Source: an uncultured Lachnoanaerobaculum sp. | Lineage (GTDB): Bacteria; Bacillota; Clostridia; Lachnospirales; Lachnospiraceae | Direction of reading: 5' to 3' | Length of the DNA stretch: 8,611 nucleotides | Assembly (NCBI GenBank): GCA_938041725.1 | Contig: CALISX010000147.1 | Span: 1 to 8,611, forward strand | Part shown: one piece after another, positions 1 through 6,271 of the stretch | How positions within the stretch are numbered: position 1 is the stretch's first letter | How the letters are laid out: every line of letters starts with the position of its first letter | Position numbers and translations under genes: made by a program | Notes under the pieces: generated by a model | What the model saw: only the letters and a program-made list of their open reading frames with translations | Database searches by the model: none | Told to the model about the DNA's origin: nothing

Positions 1-561
1 CTCCCGGATAAAATACAGGGCGGCGAACTTTTCCGTGGGGGTTTTGATCTTGCGGGTACCGGAAATAATATCTCCTGTTTTTAATTTAAACCGTTTGATC
101 TGGGAGGGAGCCACATATACATCATTGTCTCCCGGAAGAAAATTTTCACAGCGGATAAATCCAAAGCCGTCGGGCATGATTTCCAAAATTCCCTCTGCCT
201 TGATGCCGGAGTCCATATCCTGATAGTCCGGAGTATAAAACTCGCTGTTGGGCCGCACATAGCCCCTGGAGCTTCCCTCTCCCGGTCCCTCGCTGCGTCC
301 GGGAATGTTTTTTTGATAGCGGCTGCCCCGGGACATATATACCTTGGGGGCTGACACCGGGATGCTTTGCTGGACAGGCTGGGAAGGAAAGGCCGTTTGC
401 ACAGGCTCCTGGGCTTTGCTTTCTTCCTTTTGCTTTTCTGCAAACTCGCATAAAAGGTCAATGATAGACGCCTTATTCATGTTGCTGATACCCTTAAATC
501 CCTGTTCCTTGGCAATTTCCTTTAGCTGAACCAGGGACAATGTTTGTAACTTTTCTCTCAT
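1..561 (-). CDS. rho: Transcription termination factor Rho, N-terminal part (cut by window edge)
   Basis: Rho is a hexameric RNA-dependent ATPase/helicase that ends transcription. Only the first 187 codons are present; the ATPase core lies beyond the left edge. Residues about 1-40 (MREKLQTLSLVQLKEIAKEQ, then GFKGISNMNKASIIDLL) form the helical Rho_N domain. Residues about 45-110 are a low-complexity linker rich in Q, P, S, G and R. From about residue 115 comes the cold-shock-type RNA-binding domain, with GILEIMPDGFGFIR, NDVYVAPSQIKRF and KTGDIISGTRKIK, all typical of Rho primary RNA-binding sites. The ATG at 561 is preceded by AGGAG at 568-572, six bases away, and this site shares bases with the stop of rarA. 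The gene is therefore probably cotranscribed and translationally linked with rarA. The family call is secure; nothing can be said about the catalytic part. Confidence 0.93.
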   Translation of the reverse strand, partial: MREKLQTLSLVQLKEIAKEQGFKGISNMNKASIIDLLCEFAEKQKEESKAQEPVQTAFPSQPVQQSIPVSAPKVYMSRGSRYQKNIPGRSEGPGEGSSRGYVRPNSEFYTPDYQDMDSGIKAEGILEIMPDGFGFIRCENFLPGDNDVYVAPSQIKRFKLKTGDIISGTRKIKTPTEKFAALYFIRE

Positions 562-567
562 ACTGTT

Positions 568-572
568 CTCCT
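568..572 (-). promoter_or_regulatory. Ribosome binding site of rho, overlapping the rarA stop codon
   Basis: AGGAG on the minus strand, six bases before the rho ATG. Its first two bases (AG) are the last two bases of the rarA TAG at 571-573. Ribosomes ending on rarA therefore cover the rho start region, which suggests translational coupling. Confidence 0.75.
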
Positions 573-1908
573 AATGTGTAGGGGGAACAACTTCCCCTTT
601 GATCTTTTTCATATATGCTTGAATGCGGGCTTCATACCCCTGCTGTGTAGGCTCATAGAATCCGGCCTCTGCCAGCCCCTCTGGAAGGTATGCTTGCTTC
701 ACATAATGATTTTCATAGTCATGGGTGTAGCGGTATCCCACCCCGATGCCCAGGTTTTTTTCTCCTTTGTAATTGGCGTTTCTAAGGTGCAGGGGAACCT
801 CCAAATGGGGCTGCTTTCGCACTGCCTCCAGAGCCTTGTTAATGGCCAGATAGGAAGCATTGCTCTTAGGAGCTGTGGCCACATAGTTGGCCGCCTGGGC
901 CAAAATAATCCTGGCCTCCGGCATCCCCACCCGCTCGATGGCCTGACAGGCAGAAACCGCCACTGTAAGGGCCAGGGGATCCGCCAGACCCACATCCTCT
1001 GCGGCGCAGATCATAATCCGTCTGGCAATGAATACGATGTCCTCCCCTGCATAGAGCATTTTTGCCAAATAGTACATGGCTCCATCAGGATCCGATCCCC
1101 GCATGCTTTTAATAAAGGCGGAAATGGTGTCATAGTGGCCATTGCCTTGCTGATCATACTGAAGTGCCGGCTTTTGGATGCATTCCTGTGCCACCGACAG
1201 ATCCACATGGATCACCCCGTCTGCCCCCATGGGGGTGGTAAGCACCGCCAGCTCCAGGGCGTTCAGGGCGCTTCTGGCATCCCCCGCGGCATATTCTGCC
1301 CAAAAGTCCATGGCCTCCCCGCTTACCTGGGCAGTAAAGCTTCCCAGACCTCTTTCCTTATCCTCCAGGGCTCTGTTCAGCAAAAGGGAAATATCCTCCC
1401 TGGACAGGGGATGCAGGGGAAAAACCCGGGATCTGGAAATCAAGGCGGAATTCACTTCATAAAAGGGGTTTTCTGTGGTGGCTCCCACCAAAACCACCGT
1501 GCCGTCCTCCACAAAGGGCAAAAGATAATCCTGCTGGGCCTTATTAAAACGGTGAATTTCATCAATAAAGAGAATGGTCTTCCTGCTGGTCAGAGCCAAA
1601 TCCTCTTTGGCATGCTTTACAACCTCCTCCATATCTTTTTTTCCTGCAACCGTTGCATTAATCTGTCTAAAATTTGACTTGGTGGTATTTGCGATGACCT
1701 TCGCTATAGTTGTCTTTCCCGTGCCCGGGGGACCAAAGAGAATGATAGAGCTGATCCGATCGGCTTGAATGGCTCTATACAACAGCTTATCCTTTCCCAG
1801 AATATGTTCCTGACCTGCAATCTCATCCAAAGTCCTGGGACGGAGCCTGGAGGCCAGAGGGGCCATTTTTTCTCCCTGTTTTTCCTTCATATACTCAAAT
1901 AAATCCAT
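571..1908 (-). CDS. rarA: Replication-associated recombination protein A (RarA/MgsA), AAA+ ATPase
   Basis: RarA is a homotetrameric clamp-loader-like AAA+ ATPase that acts at stalled replication forks and at gaps in DNA. The 445-residue length is normal for the family. Visible motifs are Walker A GPPGTGKT at residues 59-66, Walker B ILFIDE at 112-117 followed by IHRFNKAQQD, sensor 1 GATTENP at 142-148, and SRSR at 158-161, which would carry the arginine finger. The C-terminal half has the RarA-type oligomerisation region: SAYLAINKAL-like YLAINKALEAV, then VPLHLRNA and LGIGVGYRYTHDYENHYV near the end. The start ATG at 1908 follows AGGGAGAA with suitable spacing. It is divergent from tmcAL, sharing a 102-bp gap, and is followed after 9 bp by rho. 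The N-terminus is RarA-like (LASRLRPRTLDEIAGQEHIL) and there is no fusion, so RuvB or DnaX is unlikely. Confidence 0.96.
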   Translation of the reverse strand: MDLFEYMKEKQGEKMAPLASRLRPRTLDEIAGQEHILGKDKLLYRAIQADRISSIILFGPPGTGKTTIAKVIANTTKSNFRQINATVAGKKDMEEVVKHAKEDLALTSRKTILFIDEIHRFNKAQQDYLLPFVEDGTVVLVGATTENPFYEVNSALISRSRVFPLHPLSREDISLLLNRALEDKERGLGSFTAQVSGEAMDFWAEYAAGDARSALNALELAVLTTPMGADGVIHVDLSVAQECIQKPALQYDQQGNGHYDTISAFIKSMRGSDPDGAMYYLAKMLYAGEDIVFIARRIMICAAEDVGLADPLALTVAVSACQAIERVGMPEARIILAQAANYVATAPKSNASYLAINKALEAVRKQPHLEVPLHLRNANYKGEKNLGIGVGYRYTHDYENHYVKQAYLPEGLAEAGFYEPTQQGYEARIQAYMKKIKGEVVPPTH

Positions 1909-1936
1909 TTTTTCTCCCTATTGAAAAGATTGGGCT

Positions 1937-1965
1937 TTGGCAGGGGGCCTTCCCCATGATATTAT
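1937..1965 (+). promoter_or_regulatory. Predicted sigma-70/sigma-A type promoter for tmcAL
   Basis: A -35 box TTGGCA at 1937-1942 and a -10 box TATTAT at 1960-1965 are separated by exactly 17 bp. Each matches the housekeeping consensus at five of six positions. The expected transcript start, around 1972, would leave a leader of about 40 bases before the tmcAL ATG. A short GGGG-CCTT-CCCC inverted repeat at 1944-1955 lies in the spacer. It is the only promoter-like pair I see in this gap on the plus strand. Confidence 0.6.
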
Positions 1966-1989
1966 ATACATATTTCCCCAGAGGGATAT
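1961..1989 (-). promoter_or_regulatory. Possible minus-strand promoter for rarA-rho
   Basis: A perfect TATAAT occurs on the minus strand at 1966-1961, overlapping the plus-strand -10 of tmcAL. The hexamer 17 bp upstream (1989-1984, ATATCC) is a poor -35. A TG dinucleotide lies just upstream, but one base off the usual extended -10 spacing. It is likely to be the rarA-rho promoter because the gap offers no other candidate, but the support is weak. Confidence 0.35.
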
Positions 1990-2010
1990 CCGAAGAATGA
2001 TGGAGGAAAT

Positions 2011-3258
2011 ATGAAAGTAATAGGCATTATAGCAGAATATAATCCCTTTCACAATGGCCATAAATACCAGATCGAAAGGGCAAAGGAGCTTTCCGGCGCA
2101 GCCTGTGTGGTGGTGCTTATGAGCGGCCACTATGTGCAAAGAGGGGAGCCGGCCATTTTCACCCCCCAGCTGCGCACTGAAATGTGTTTAAAAAACGGAG
2201 CCGACCTGGTTTTGGAAATTCCTTCGTATTTTTCCAGCGCCTCCGCCAGGGATTTTGCCGGCTTTGGAGTAAGCCTTCTAAGCAGGCTGGGAGTAGATTA
2301 TATTTCCTTTGGTTTGGAAGAAAACAATCTGGACCTGCTGCAGTTTTTGGCAGGAGTTTTAAACCGGGAGCCGGCAGTCTACCAGGAGGCGCTGCAAAAC
2401 GCCCTTTCCCAGGGACTTTCCTTTCCTGCTGCCAGGCAAAAAGCTCTGTTAACCCTTTGCCGGGATCTTGCCCCGGAAAAAACCGAAAAAATCTCTGTTT
2501 TATTAAGGGGTCCCAATACGGTTTTGGCCTTGGAATATCTGCGTCAGATCCAGTTCCTTTCCTCCCCCCTAAAGCCGGTGCCGGTTTTGCGCCGGGGGGC
2601 GGGATATCATGACAGCGCCCTCCATCCCCAGGGCTTTTCCTCTGCCACGGCCCTGCGCCGGGCCCTTTGGGAAAAAGACTATGCTTCCCTGGTGTCCTCC
2701 CTTCCGGAAAACACCTTGGATCTGGCCAGAAAGGCCCTCCCCCTTTTCCCGGACCATTTAACCGGGGAAGTGGTGCGAAGCCTGTATGAAAAAATCCACA
2801 AAGAAGAGGATCTTACAAAATACCTGGATATCAGTACAGAACTTGCCAGACGGATGTATGCAAAAACCAAAGAGGCCCAGGACTTTTTTCATCTTGTGCA
2901 GCTTTTTAAAACAAAGCAGTATACCTATACCCGCATCAGCCGGGCCCTGCTGCATCTTTTTTTGAATATGACAGAGGAAAATATGGCTGTGTTTCGGAGC
3001 CATCATTTTCAGAGCTGTTATGCCAAAATACTGGGTTTTAAGAGAACAAGCAGTCTCCTTTTACGGGAATTGAAAAAAAGAAGTGAGATTCCAATCATCA
3101 CAAAGCCTGCCAAAGCCGGGGCGCTTCTTGGAAACACCCCGGCCCTGAAACTTTTAAAGGAGGAAGTCTACGGGGGCGTTTTATACCGTTCCCTTCTCTA
3201 TTCCTTGTACAAAATCCGCCTCCCCCATCCCATGGCCCTCACACCGGTGATGGACTAG
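2011..3258 (+). CDS. tmcAL: tRNA(Met) cytidine acetate ligase (TmcAL, YlbM/DUF795 family)
   Basis: TmcAL uses ATP and acetate to form N4-acetylcytidine at the wobble C34 of elongator tRNA-Met, supporting accurate AUG decoding; this is known from the Bacillus subtilis YlbM enzyme. The 415-residue length fits the family. The N-terminus GIIAEYNPFHNGHKYQI (residues 5-21) contains the nucleotidyltransferase HxGH signature, HNGH at 14-17. It is followed by VVLMSGHYVQRGEPAIF, with Q and RGEPA typical of this family, and by GADLVLEIPS. The region with LRGPNTVLALEYL and the KPVPVLRRGAGYHD and SSATALRRAL blocks are also family features. The ATG at 2011 has GGAGG at 2002-2006, four bases upstream. The gene is single on this strand, lying between divergent rarA and convergent dapB, so it is probably monocistronic. 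Confidence 0.93.
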   Translation: MKVIGIIAEYNPFHNGHKYQIERAKELSGAACVVVLMSGHYVQRGEPAIFTPQLRTEMCLKNGADLVLEIPSYFSSASARDFAGFGVSLLSRLGVDYISFGLEENNLDLLQFLAGVLNREPAVYQEALQNALSQGLSFPAARQKALLTLCRDLAPEKTEKISVLLRGPNTVLALEYLRQIQFLSSPLKPVPVLRRGAGYHDSALHPQGFSSATALRRALWEKDYASLVSSLPENTLDLARKALPLFPDHLTGEVVRSLYEKIHKEEDLTKYLDISTELARRMYAKTKEAQDFFHLVQLFKTKQYTYTRISRALLHLFLNMTEENMAVFRSHHFQSCYAKILGFKRTSSLLLRELKKRSEIPIITKPAKAGALLGNTPALKLLKEEVYGGVLYRSLLYSLYKIRLPHPMALTPVMD

Positions 3259-3276
3259 AGGAGCCCTCCCTCCATC
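3249..3276. repeat. Inverted repeat covering both convergent stop codons (tmcAL/dapB)
   Basis: GATGGA at 3249-3254 pairs with TCCATC at 3271-3276 and can extend by one T-A pair to 3248/3277. Inside, GAG at 3258-3260 can pair with CTC at 3266-3268 around a five-base loop. The structure contains the tmcAL stop (3256-3258) and most of the dapB stop (3275-3277). No U-run follows on either strand, so it is not a classical intrinsic terminator. It could still end or protect transcripts of both converging units. Confidence 0.4.
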
Positions 3277-4045
3277 AGCCCTTTCCAAGGGATCCGATCA
3301 CATCCTCCATGGTATAATACCCCGGGGCCTTTCCTGCCAAAAAACGTACTGCCGCCAGGGCCCCTGCCCCAAAGACCTGCCGGGAGTAGGCCCTGTGGGA
3401 AAGGGTGATCACCTCATCCTCCCCTGCAAAAATCACTGTATGGTCTCCTACAATGCTGCCTCCCCGGATAGAGGAAATGCCGATTTCCTTTTCCATTCGT
3501 TTTTCCCGGCGGCCAGACCGGTCAAATACATAGGAAAAGCGATGGTCAAAGGCTTCATTGACCCGATCCGCCAAAAGCAGCGCTGTGCCGCTGGGAGCAT
3601 CCACCTTTCTTTTGTGATGGGCCTCCAGGATCTCCATATCAAAGCCTGCCCCAAACAAGGTTTTGGCGGCCTCCTGCACCAGCCTGGCCAAAAGATTGAT
3701 GCCCAAAGACATATTGGCGGAGCGCAGAATGGCTCCATCCTTGGACAGCCTCTCCAGCCTTTCCAGCTGTGCCTTGCTAAGGCCTGTGGTGCAAATCACC
3801 GCCGGAATCCTGGTTTCTTCCACATAGTCTAATAAACTGTCTGCTGCAGCGGCAGTGGAAAAGTCAAGGATCACATCCCCCTTTTTTGCCTGGCGGATAT
3901 CCTTTACCACCGGGTAATCCTTTGACAGGGCTTCCTTTACATCCACCCCGGCAGCAATCTCTATATCCCGGCTTTCCTTTGCCATCCGGGAAACCACCTG
4001 TCCCATCACGCCGCCGCAGCCGTGTAAAATCATGGAAATCATCAT
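3275..4045 (-). CDS. dapB: 4-hydroxy-tetrahydrodipicolinate reductase (DapB)
   Basis: DapB reduces 4-hydroxy-tetrahydrodipicolinate to tetrahydrodipicolinate with NAD(P)H, the step after DapA in lysine and diaminopimelate synthesis in the cytoplasm. Its 256 residues fall in the normal range. The Rossmann nucleotide-binding loop is GCGGVMG at residues 9-15, followed by ILDFSTAAA at 59-67 and TTGLS at 86-90. The catalytic block EAHHKRKVDAPSGTA is at 141-155, with the expected His143/His144, Lys147 and substrate-binding PSGT. The C-terminal dimer domain has IRGGSIVGDHTVIFAG and LSHRAYSRQVFG. The ATG at 4045 overlaps the dapA TGA in an ATGA arrangement. Its own ribosome binding site is weak (GGAATACGG), so it probably depends on coupling. 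Met2 and Met5 are alternative starts. Confidence 0.96.
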   Translation of the reverse strand: MMISMILHGCGGVMGQVVSRMAKESRDIEIAAGVDVKEALSKDYPVVKDIRQAKKGDVILDFSTAAAADSLLDYVEETRIPAVICTTGLSKAQLERLERLSKDGAILRSANMSLGINLLARLVQEAAKTLFGAGFDMEILEAHHKRKVDAPSGTALLLADRVNEAFDHRFSYVFDRSGRREKRMEKEIGISSIRGGSIVGDHTVIFAGEDEVITLSHRAYSRQVFGAGALAAVRFLAGKAPGYYTMEDVIGSLGKG

Positions 4046-4929
4046 AATATACCGTATTCCTTCAGGGCTGCTTCCAGCTTGCTTTTATGGCCTTCCTCCA
4101 TGGGAGTCAGGGGCAGACGCAGGGTTCCCACATTCTTGCCCTGCATATTCATGGCTGCCTTTACCGGGATGGGATTGACCTCTGTGAAAAGCTGGTTAAT
4201 TACATCCATCGCCTCCAGCTGCATCCGGGCGGCGGTTTTGATATCTCCATCCAGCATGGCCCGGCACATGGCATGGGTCTTGGCCGGAGCCACATTGCTG
4301 AGAACAGAGATCACGCCCTTGCCCCCAAGAGACATCATGGGCACGATATGCTCGTCATTGCCGGAATACATGTCAATGCCGGATTTCTGGCAAAGGTGCA
4401 TGGTTTTGGCAATATTGGAAAAATTGCCGCTGGCCTCCTTCACCCCCACAATGTTCTCCACATTGTTTATTAAATAGGCAATGGTTTCCGGCTCAATGGC
4501 CACTCCTGTTCTGCTGGGAATATTGTATAGAATAATGGGGATGGTGACTGCCTTTGCAATGGTACTGAAATGAGCAATCAGTCCCTTTTGGGTGGCCTTA
4601 TTGTAATAGGGAGACACCACCAAAAGTCCCTTGGCCCCCAGCTTCTGGGCCTCTGTGGAAAGGTAAACTGCTGTGTCTGTGGCATTGGATCCGGTTCCGC
4701 CCACCACAGGAACCCGTCCCTTTGCAGCCTCCACACAGCGTCCGATCACCTCCAAATGCTCCTCATGGGTCAGGGTGGAGGCTTCTCCTGTGGTGCCGCA
4801 GGCGATAATGGCATCTGTACCCTGTGCAATCTGCTCCTCCACAAGCTCCTCCAGCTTCTTAAAATTCACACTTCCGTCCTCATGCATGGGTGTAACCAGT
4901 GCTACACCGGCACCTTCAAAAATTGCCAT
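4042..4929 (-). CDS. dapA: 4-hydroxy-tetrahydrodipicolinate synthase (DapA)
   Basis: DapA condenses pyruvate with aspartate semialdehyde, the first committed step to diaminopimelate and lysine. The protein is a (beta/alpha)8 barrel of 295 residues, a typical length. Numbering from the chosen ATG, GTTGEAST is at 45-52, SPYYNK at 106-111 with the catalytic-triad Tyr109, YNIPSRTG at 135-142 with Tyr135 and the carboxylate-binding Arg140, and VKEASGN at 163-169 with the Schiff-base Lys164. All key residues are present, which favours DapA over the related N-acetylneuraminate lyases, as does the dapB neighbour. A longer frame opens with GTG at 4944, but the AAGGAG at 4935-4940 lies inside that extension and is well placed for the ATG at 4929. 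The clc stop lies 18 bp upstream, so the gene is cotranscribed with clc and coupled to dapB by a 4-bp overlap. Confidence 0.96.
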   Translation of the reverse strand: MAIFEGAGVALVTPMHEDGSVNFKKLEELVEEQIAQGTDAIIACGTTGEASTLTHEEHLEVIGRCVEAAKGRVPVVGGTGSNATDTAVYLSTEAQKLGAKGLLVVSPYYNKATQKGLIAHFSTIAKAVTIPIILYNIPSRTGVAIEPETIAYLINNVENIVGVKEASGNFSNIAKTMHLCQKSGIDMYSGNDEHIVPMMSLGGKGVISVLSNVAPAKTHAMCRAMLDGDIKTAARMQLEAMDVINQLFTEVNPIPVKAAMNMQGKNVGTLRLPLTPMEEGHKSKLEAALKEYGIL

Positions 4930-4934
4930 AAAAT

Positions 4935-4940
4935 CTCCTT
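4935..4940 (-). promoter_or_regulatory. Ribosome binding site that fixes the dapA start
   Basis: AAGGAG on the minus strand, five bases before the ATG at 4929. It falls within the five codons that would be added by the upstream GTG at 4944, so it argues for the shorter protein beginning MAIFEGAG. Confidence 0.8.
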
Positions 4941-4947
4941 TCACCTG

Positions 4948-6258
4948 TTAAGATTGCCTTCTCCGTACTCTAATATCTGCCGCCTTGCTGCCCACATAGC
5001 GGGCTTCGGTTTTAGAGTAGGCAAATTTCTGGGAGCTGTACAATCCATAGTAGCCGGACAGAACAAAGCTCACTGCCACTACTATAACATAATAATGAAT
5101 TCCCATGCTACCACAAAGTTCAATTCCCATAAAAATCGAGGCAATGGGGCAGTTGGTAACCCCCACAAAGGCTCCCACCATGCCGCAGGCGGTGCAAAGG
5201 GAATAGTCTAATCCTGTGAGTCTGGCAAAGGCCCCTCCCAATGTGGCTCCAATCACAAAGGTGGGCACAATTTCTCCGCCCTTAAAACCTCCTCCTAAAA
5301 TCACGCTGGTAAACAAAATCTTCATAAGGAAGGCTTCATTGCGTACTGTCCCCTGCATGCTTTCCTCAATCAGCCAAAAACCTCCTCCATTATACTCCTT
5401 GGTTCCAGTAAGCAAAGTAAGAAGAATGAAAATCCCCGCTGCTGCTATAATCCGCAAAAAAGGATTTGGAAAGGCTTTTTTGTAAAGCTGAGAACTTTTT
5501 TTCATGCAGACGGCAAATAGAATGGCGGCCAGGGCAGTAGCCGCCCCCAATGCGATCATCAGAAGCACAGAGCGTACACTCCACGCCGGTATGGAAGACA
5601 CAATGAAGCGCTCTGGCGGCAGCTTCAGGGCACTGGCCACTCCCTCTGCAATATAGGCGGAAAACAAACAGGGAATCAAAGCGGCATGGTACATCACCCC
5701 AATGCTGAATACCTCCATACTGAAAATGGTAGCGGAAATGGGAGTTCCGAAAACAGCGGAAAAACAGGCTGCCATGCCGCACATAACGGCGATGTTTTTA
5801 TCGCTGCTGTCAGAAAACCGGTTTTGTCCCAGACCGGTAACCTGGGCAATAAAATTGCCGATGCTGCCGCCGATCTGCAAAGCCGCTCCCTCTCTGCCGG
5901 AGCTTCCTCCCCCCAAATGGGTGAGCACTGAGGAAATATAAATTACAGGAGCCATTCGCAAGGGAAGCTGCTCCCCGGAGGAAATGGAATCAATCACCCA
6001 GTTGGTTCCCCTGGGGGTGTCTGCATGGTTAAAATGGTAAATCCCTGCAATCACCAGACCAAACAGCGGCAGAAGAAACAAAGCAAAGCTGTGGTTTTGC
6101 CAAAACCAGGTGGCCAGATTGATGAGATAGGCAAAGGACACCCCCACCAGTCCCACCACAATGCCGATAATGCAGGATAAAACACCCCATTTAATAAAAT
6201 AAATCAAATTGTTTTGAATGGATATTTCCTGTAATAGTTTTTTGAATCCCTTTTTCAT
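4948..6258 (-). CDS. ClC-family anion channel/antiporter, possibly of the fluoride (CLC-F) type
   Basis: A polytopic membrane protein of 436 residues with many hydrophobic segments, of the ClC family. Numbering from the ATG at 6258, GSSGREGAALQIGG at about 118-131 is the selectivity-filter helix, with Glu123 in the position of the gating glutamate. FGTPISATIFSMEV at about 170-183 and GGGFKGGEIVPTFVIGATLGG at about 322-342 are further conserved ClC segments. The classical GSGIP loop is not seen; PRGTNWVID at about 82-90 occupies its place. The classical GKEGP is GREGA, and GxFxP appears as GGEIVP. These variants resemble CLC-F fluoride/proton antiporters as I remember them, but the substrate is not established. 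No cytoplasmic CBS domains are present. The ATG at 6258 sits eight bases after AGGGG; the ATG two codons upstream (6264) is too close to that site. The gene lies between ilvA and dapA in an apparent operon. Confidence 0.85.
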   Translation of the reverse strand: MKKGFKKLLQEISIQNNLIYFIKWGVLSCIIGIVVGLVGVSFAYLINLATWFWQNHSFALFLLPLFGLVIAGIYHFNHADTPRGTNWVIDSISSGEQLPLRMAPVIYISSVLTHLGGGSSGREGAALQIGGSIGNFIAQVTGLGQNRFSDSSDKNIAVMCGMAACFSAVFGTPISATIFSMEVFSIGVMYHAALIPCLFSAYIAEGVASALKLPPERFIVSSIPAWSVRSVLLMIALGAATALAAILFAVCMKKSSQLYKKAFPNPFLRIIAAAGIFILLTLLTGTKEYNGGGFWLIEESMQGTVRNEAFLMKILFTSVILGGGFKGGEIVPTFVIGATLGGAFARLTGLDYSLCTACGMVGAFVGVTNCPIASIFMGIELCGSMGIHYYVIVVAVSFVLSGYYGLYSSQKFAYSKTEARYVGSKAADIRVRRRQS

Positions 6259-6266
6259 ACGCATGT

Positions 6267-6271
6267 CCCCT
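6267..6271 (-). promoter_or_regulatory. Ribosome binding site of the ClC gene, overlapping the ilvA stop codon
   Basis: AGGGG on the minus strand, eight bases before the ATG at 6258 and only two before the ATG at 6264. It shares bases with the TAG of the upstream threonine ammonia-lyase gene (6270-6272). The spacing favours the shorter ClC start, and the overlap suggests coupled translation. Confidence 0.5.

Noticed and set aside
574..1677. Open frame of 367 codons on the plus strand, opposite rarA
   Set aside because: It lies wholly antisense to a well-supported gene, lacks recognisable motifs, is rich in Cys/His/Gly/Gln as antisense frames often are, and has no convincing ribosome binding site.
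1943..1955. GGGGG-CCTT-CCCC as an intrinsic terminator or strong operator
   Set aside because: The stem is only four to five base pairs with no U-run, and it lies in the promoter spacer; it is kept only as a remark in the promoter entry.
4930..4944. GTG start for dapA adding five residues
   Set aside because: The extension contains the AAGGAG that serves the ATG at 4929, and DapA proteins normally begin close to the F-x-G-x-x-x-A-L-V-T-P segment.
4570..5211. Open frame of 213 codons on the plus strand across the dapA/clc junction
   Set aside because: It is antisense to two confident genes and its composition (many His, Cys, Gly) is that of a shadow frame.
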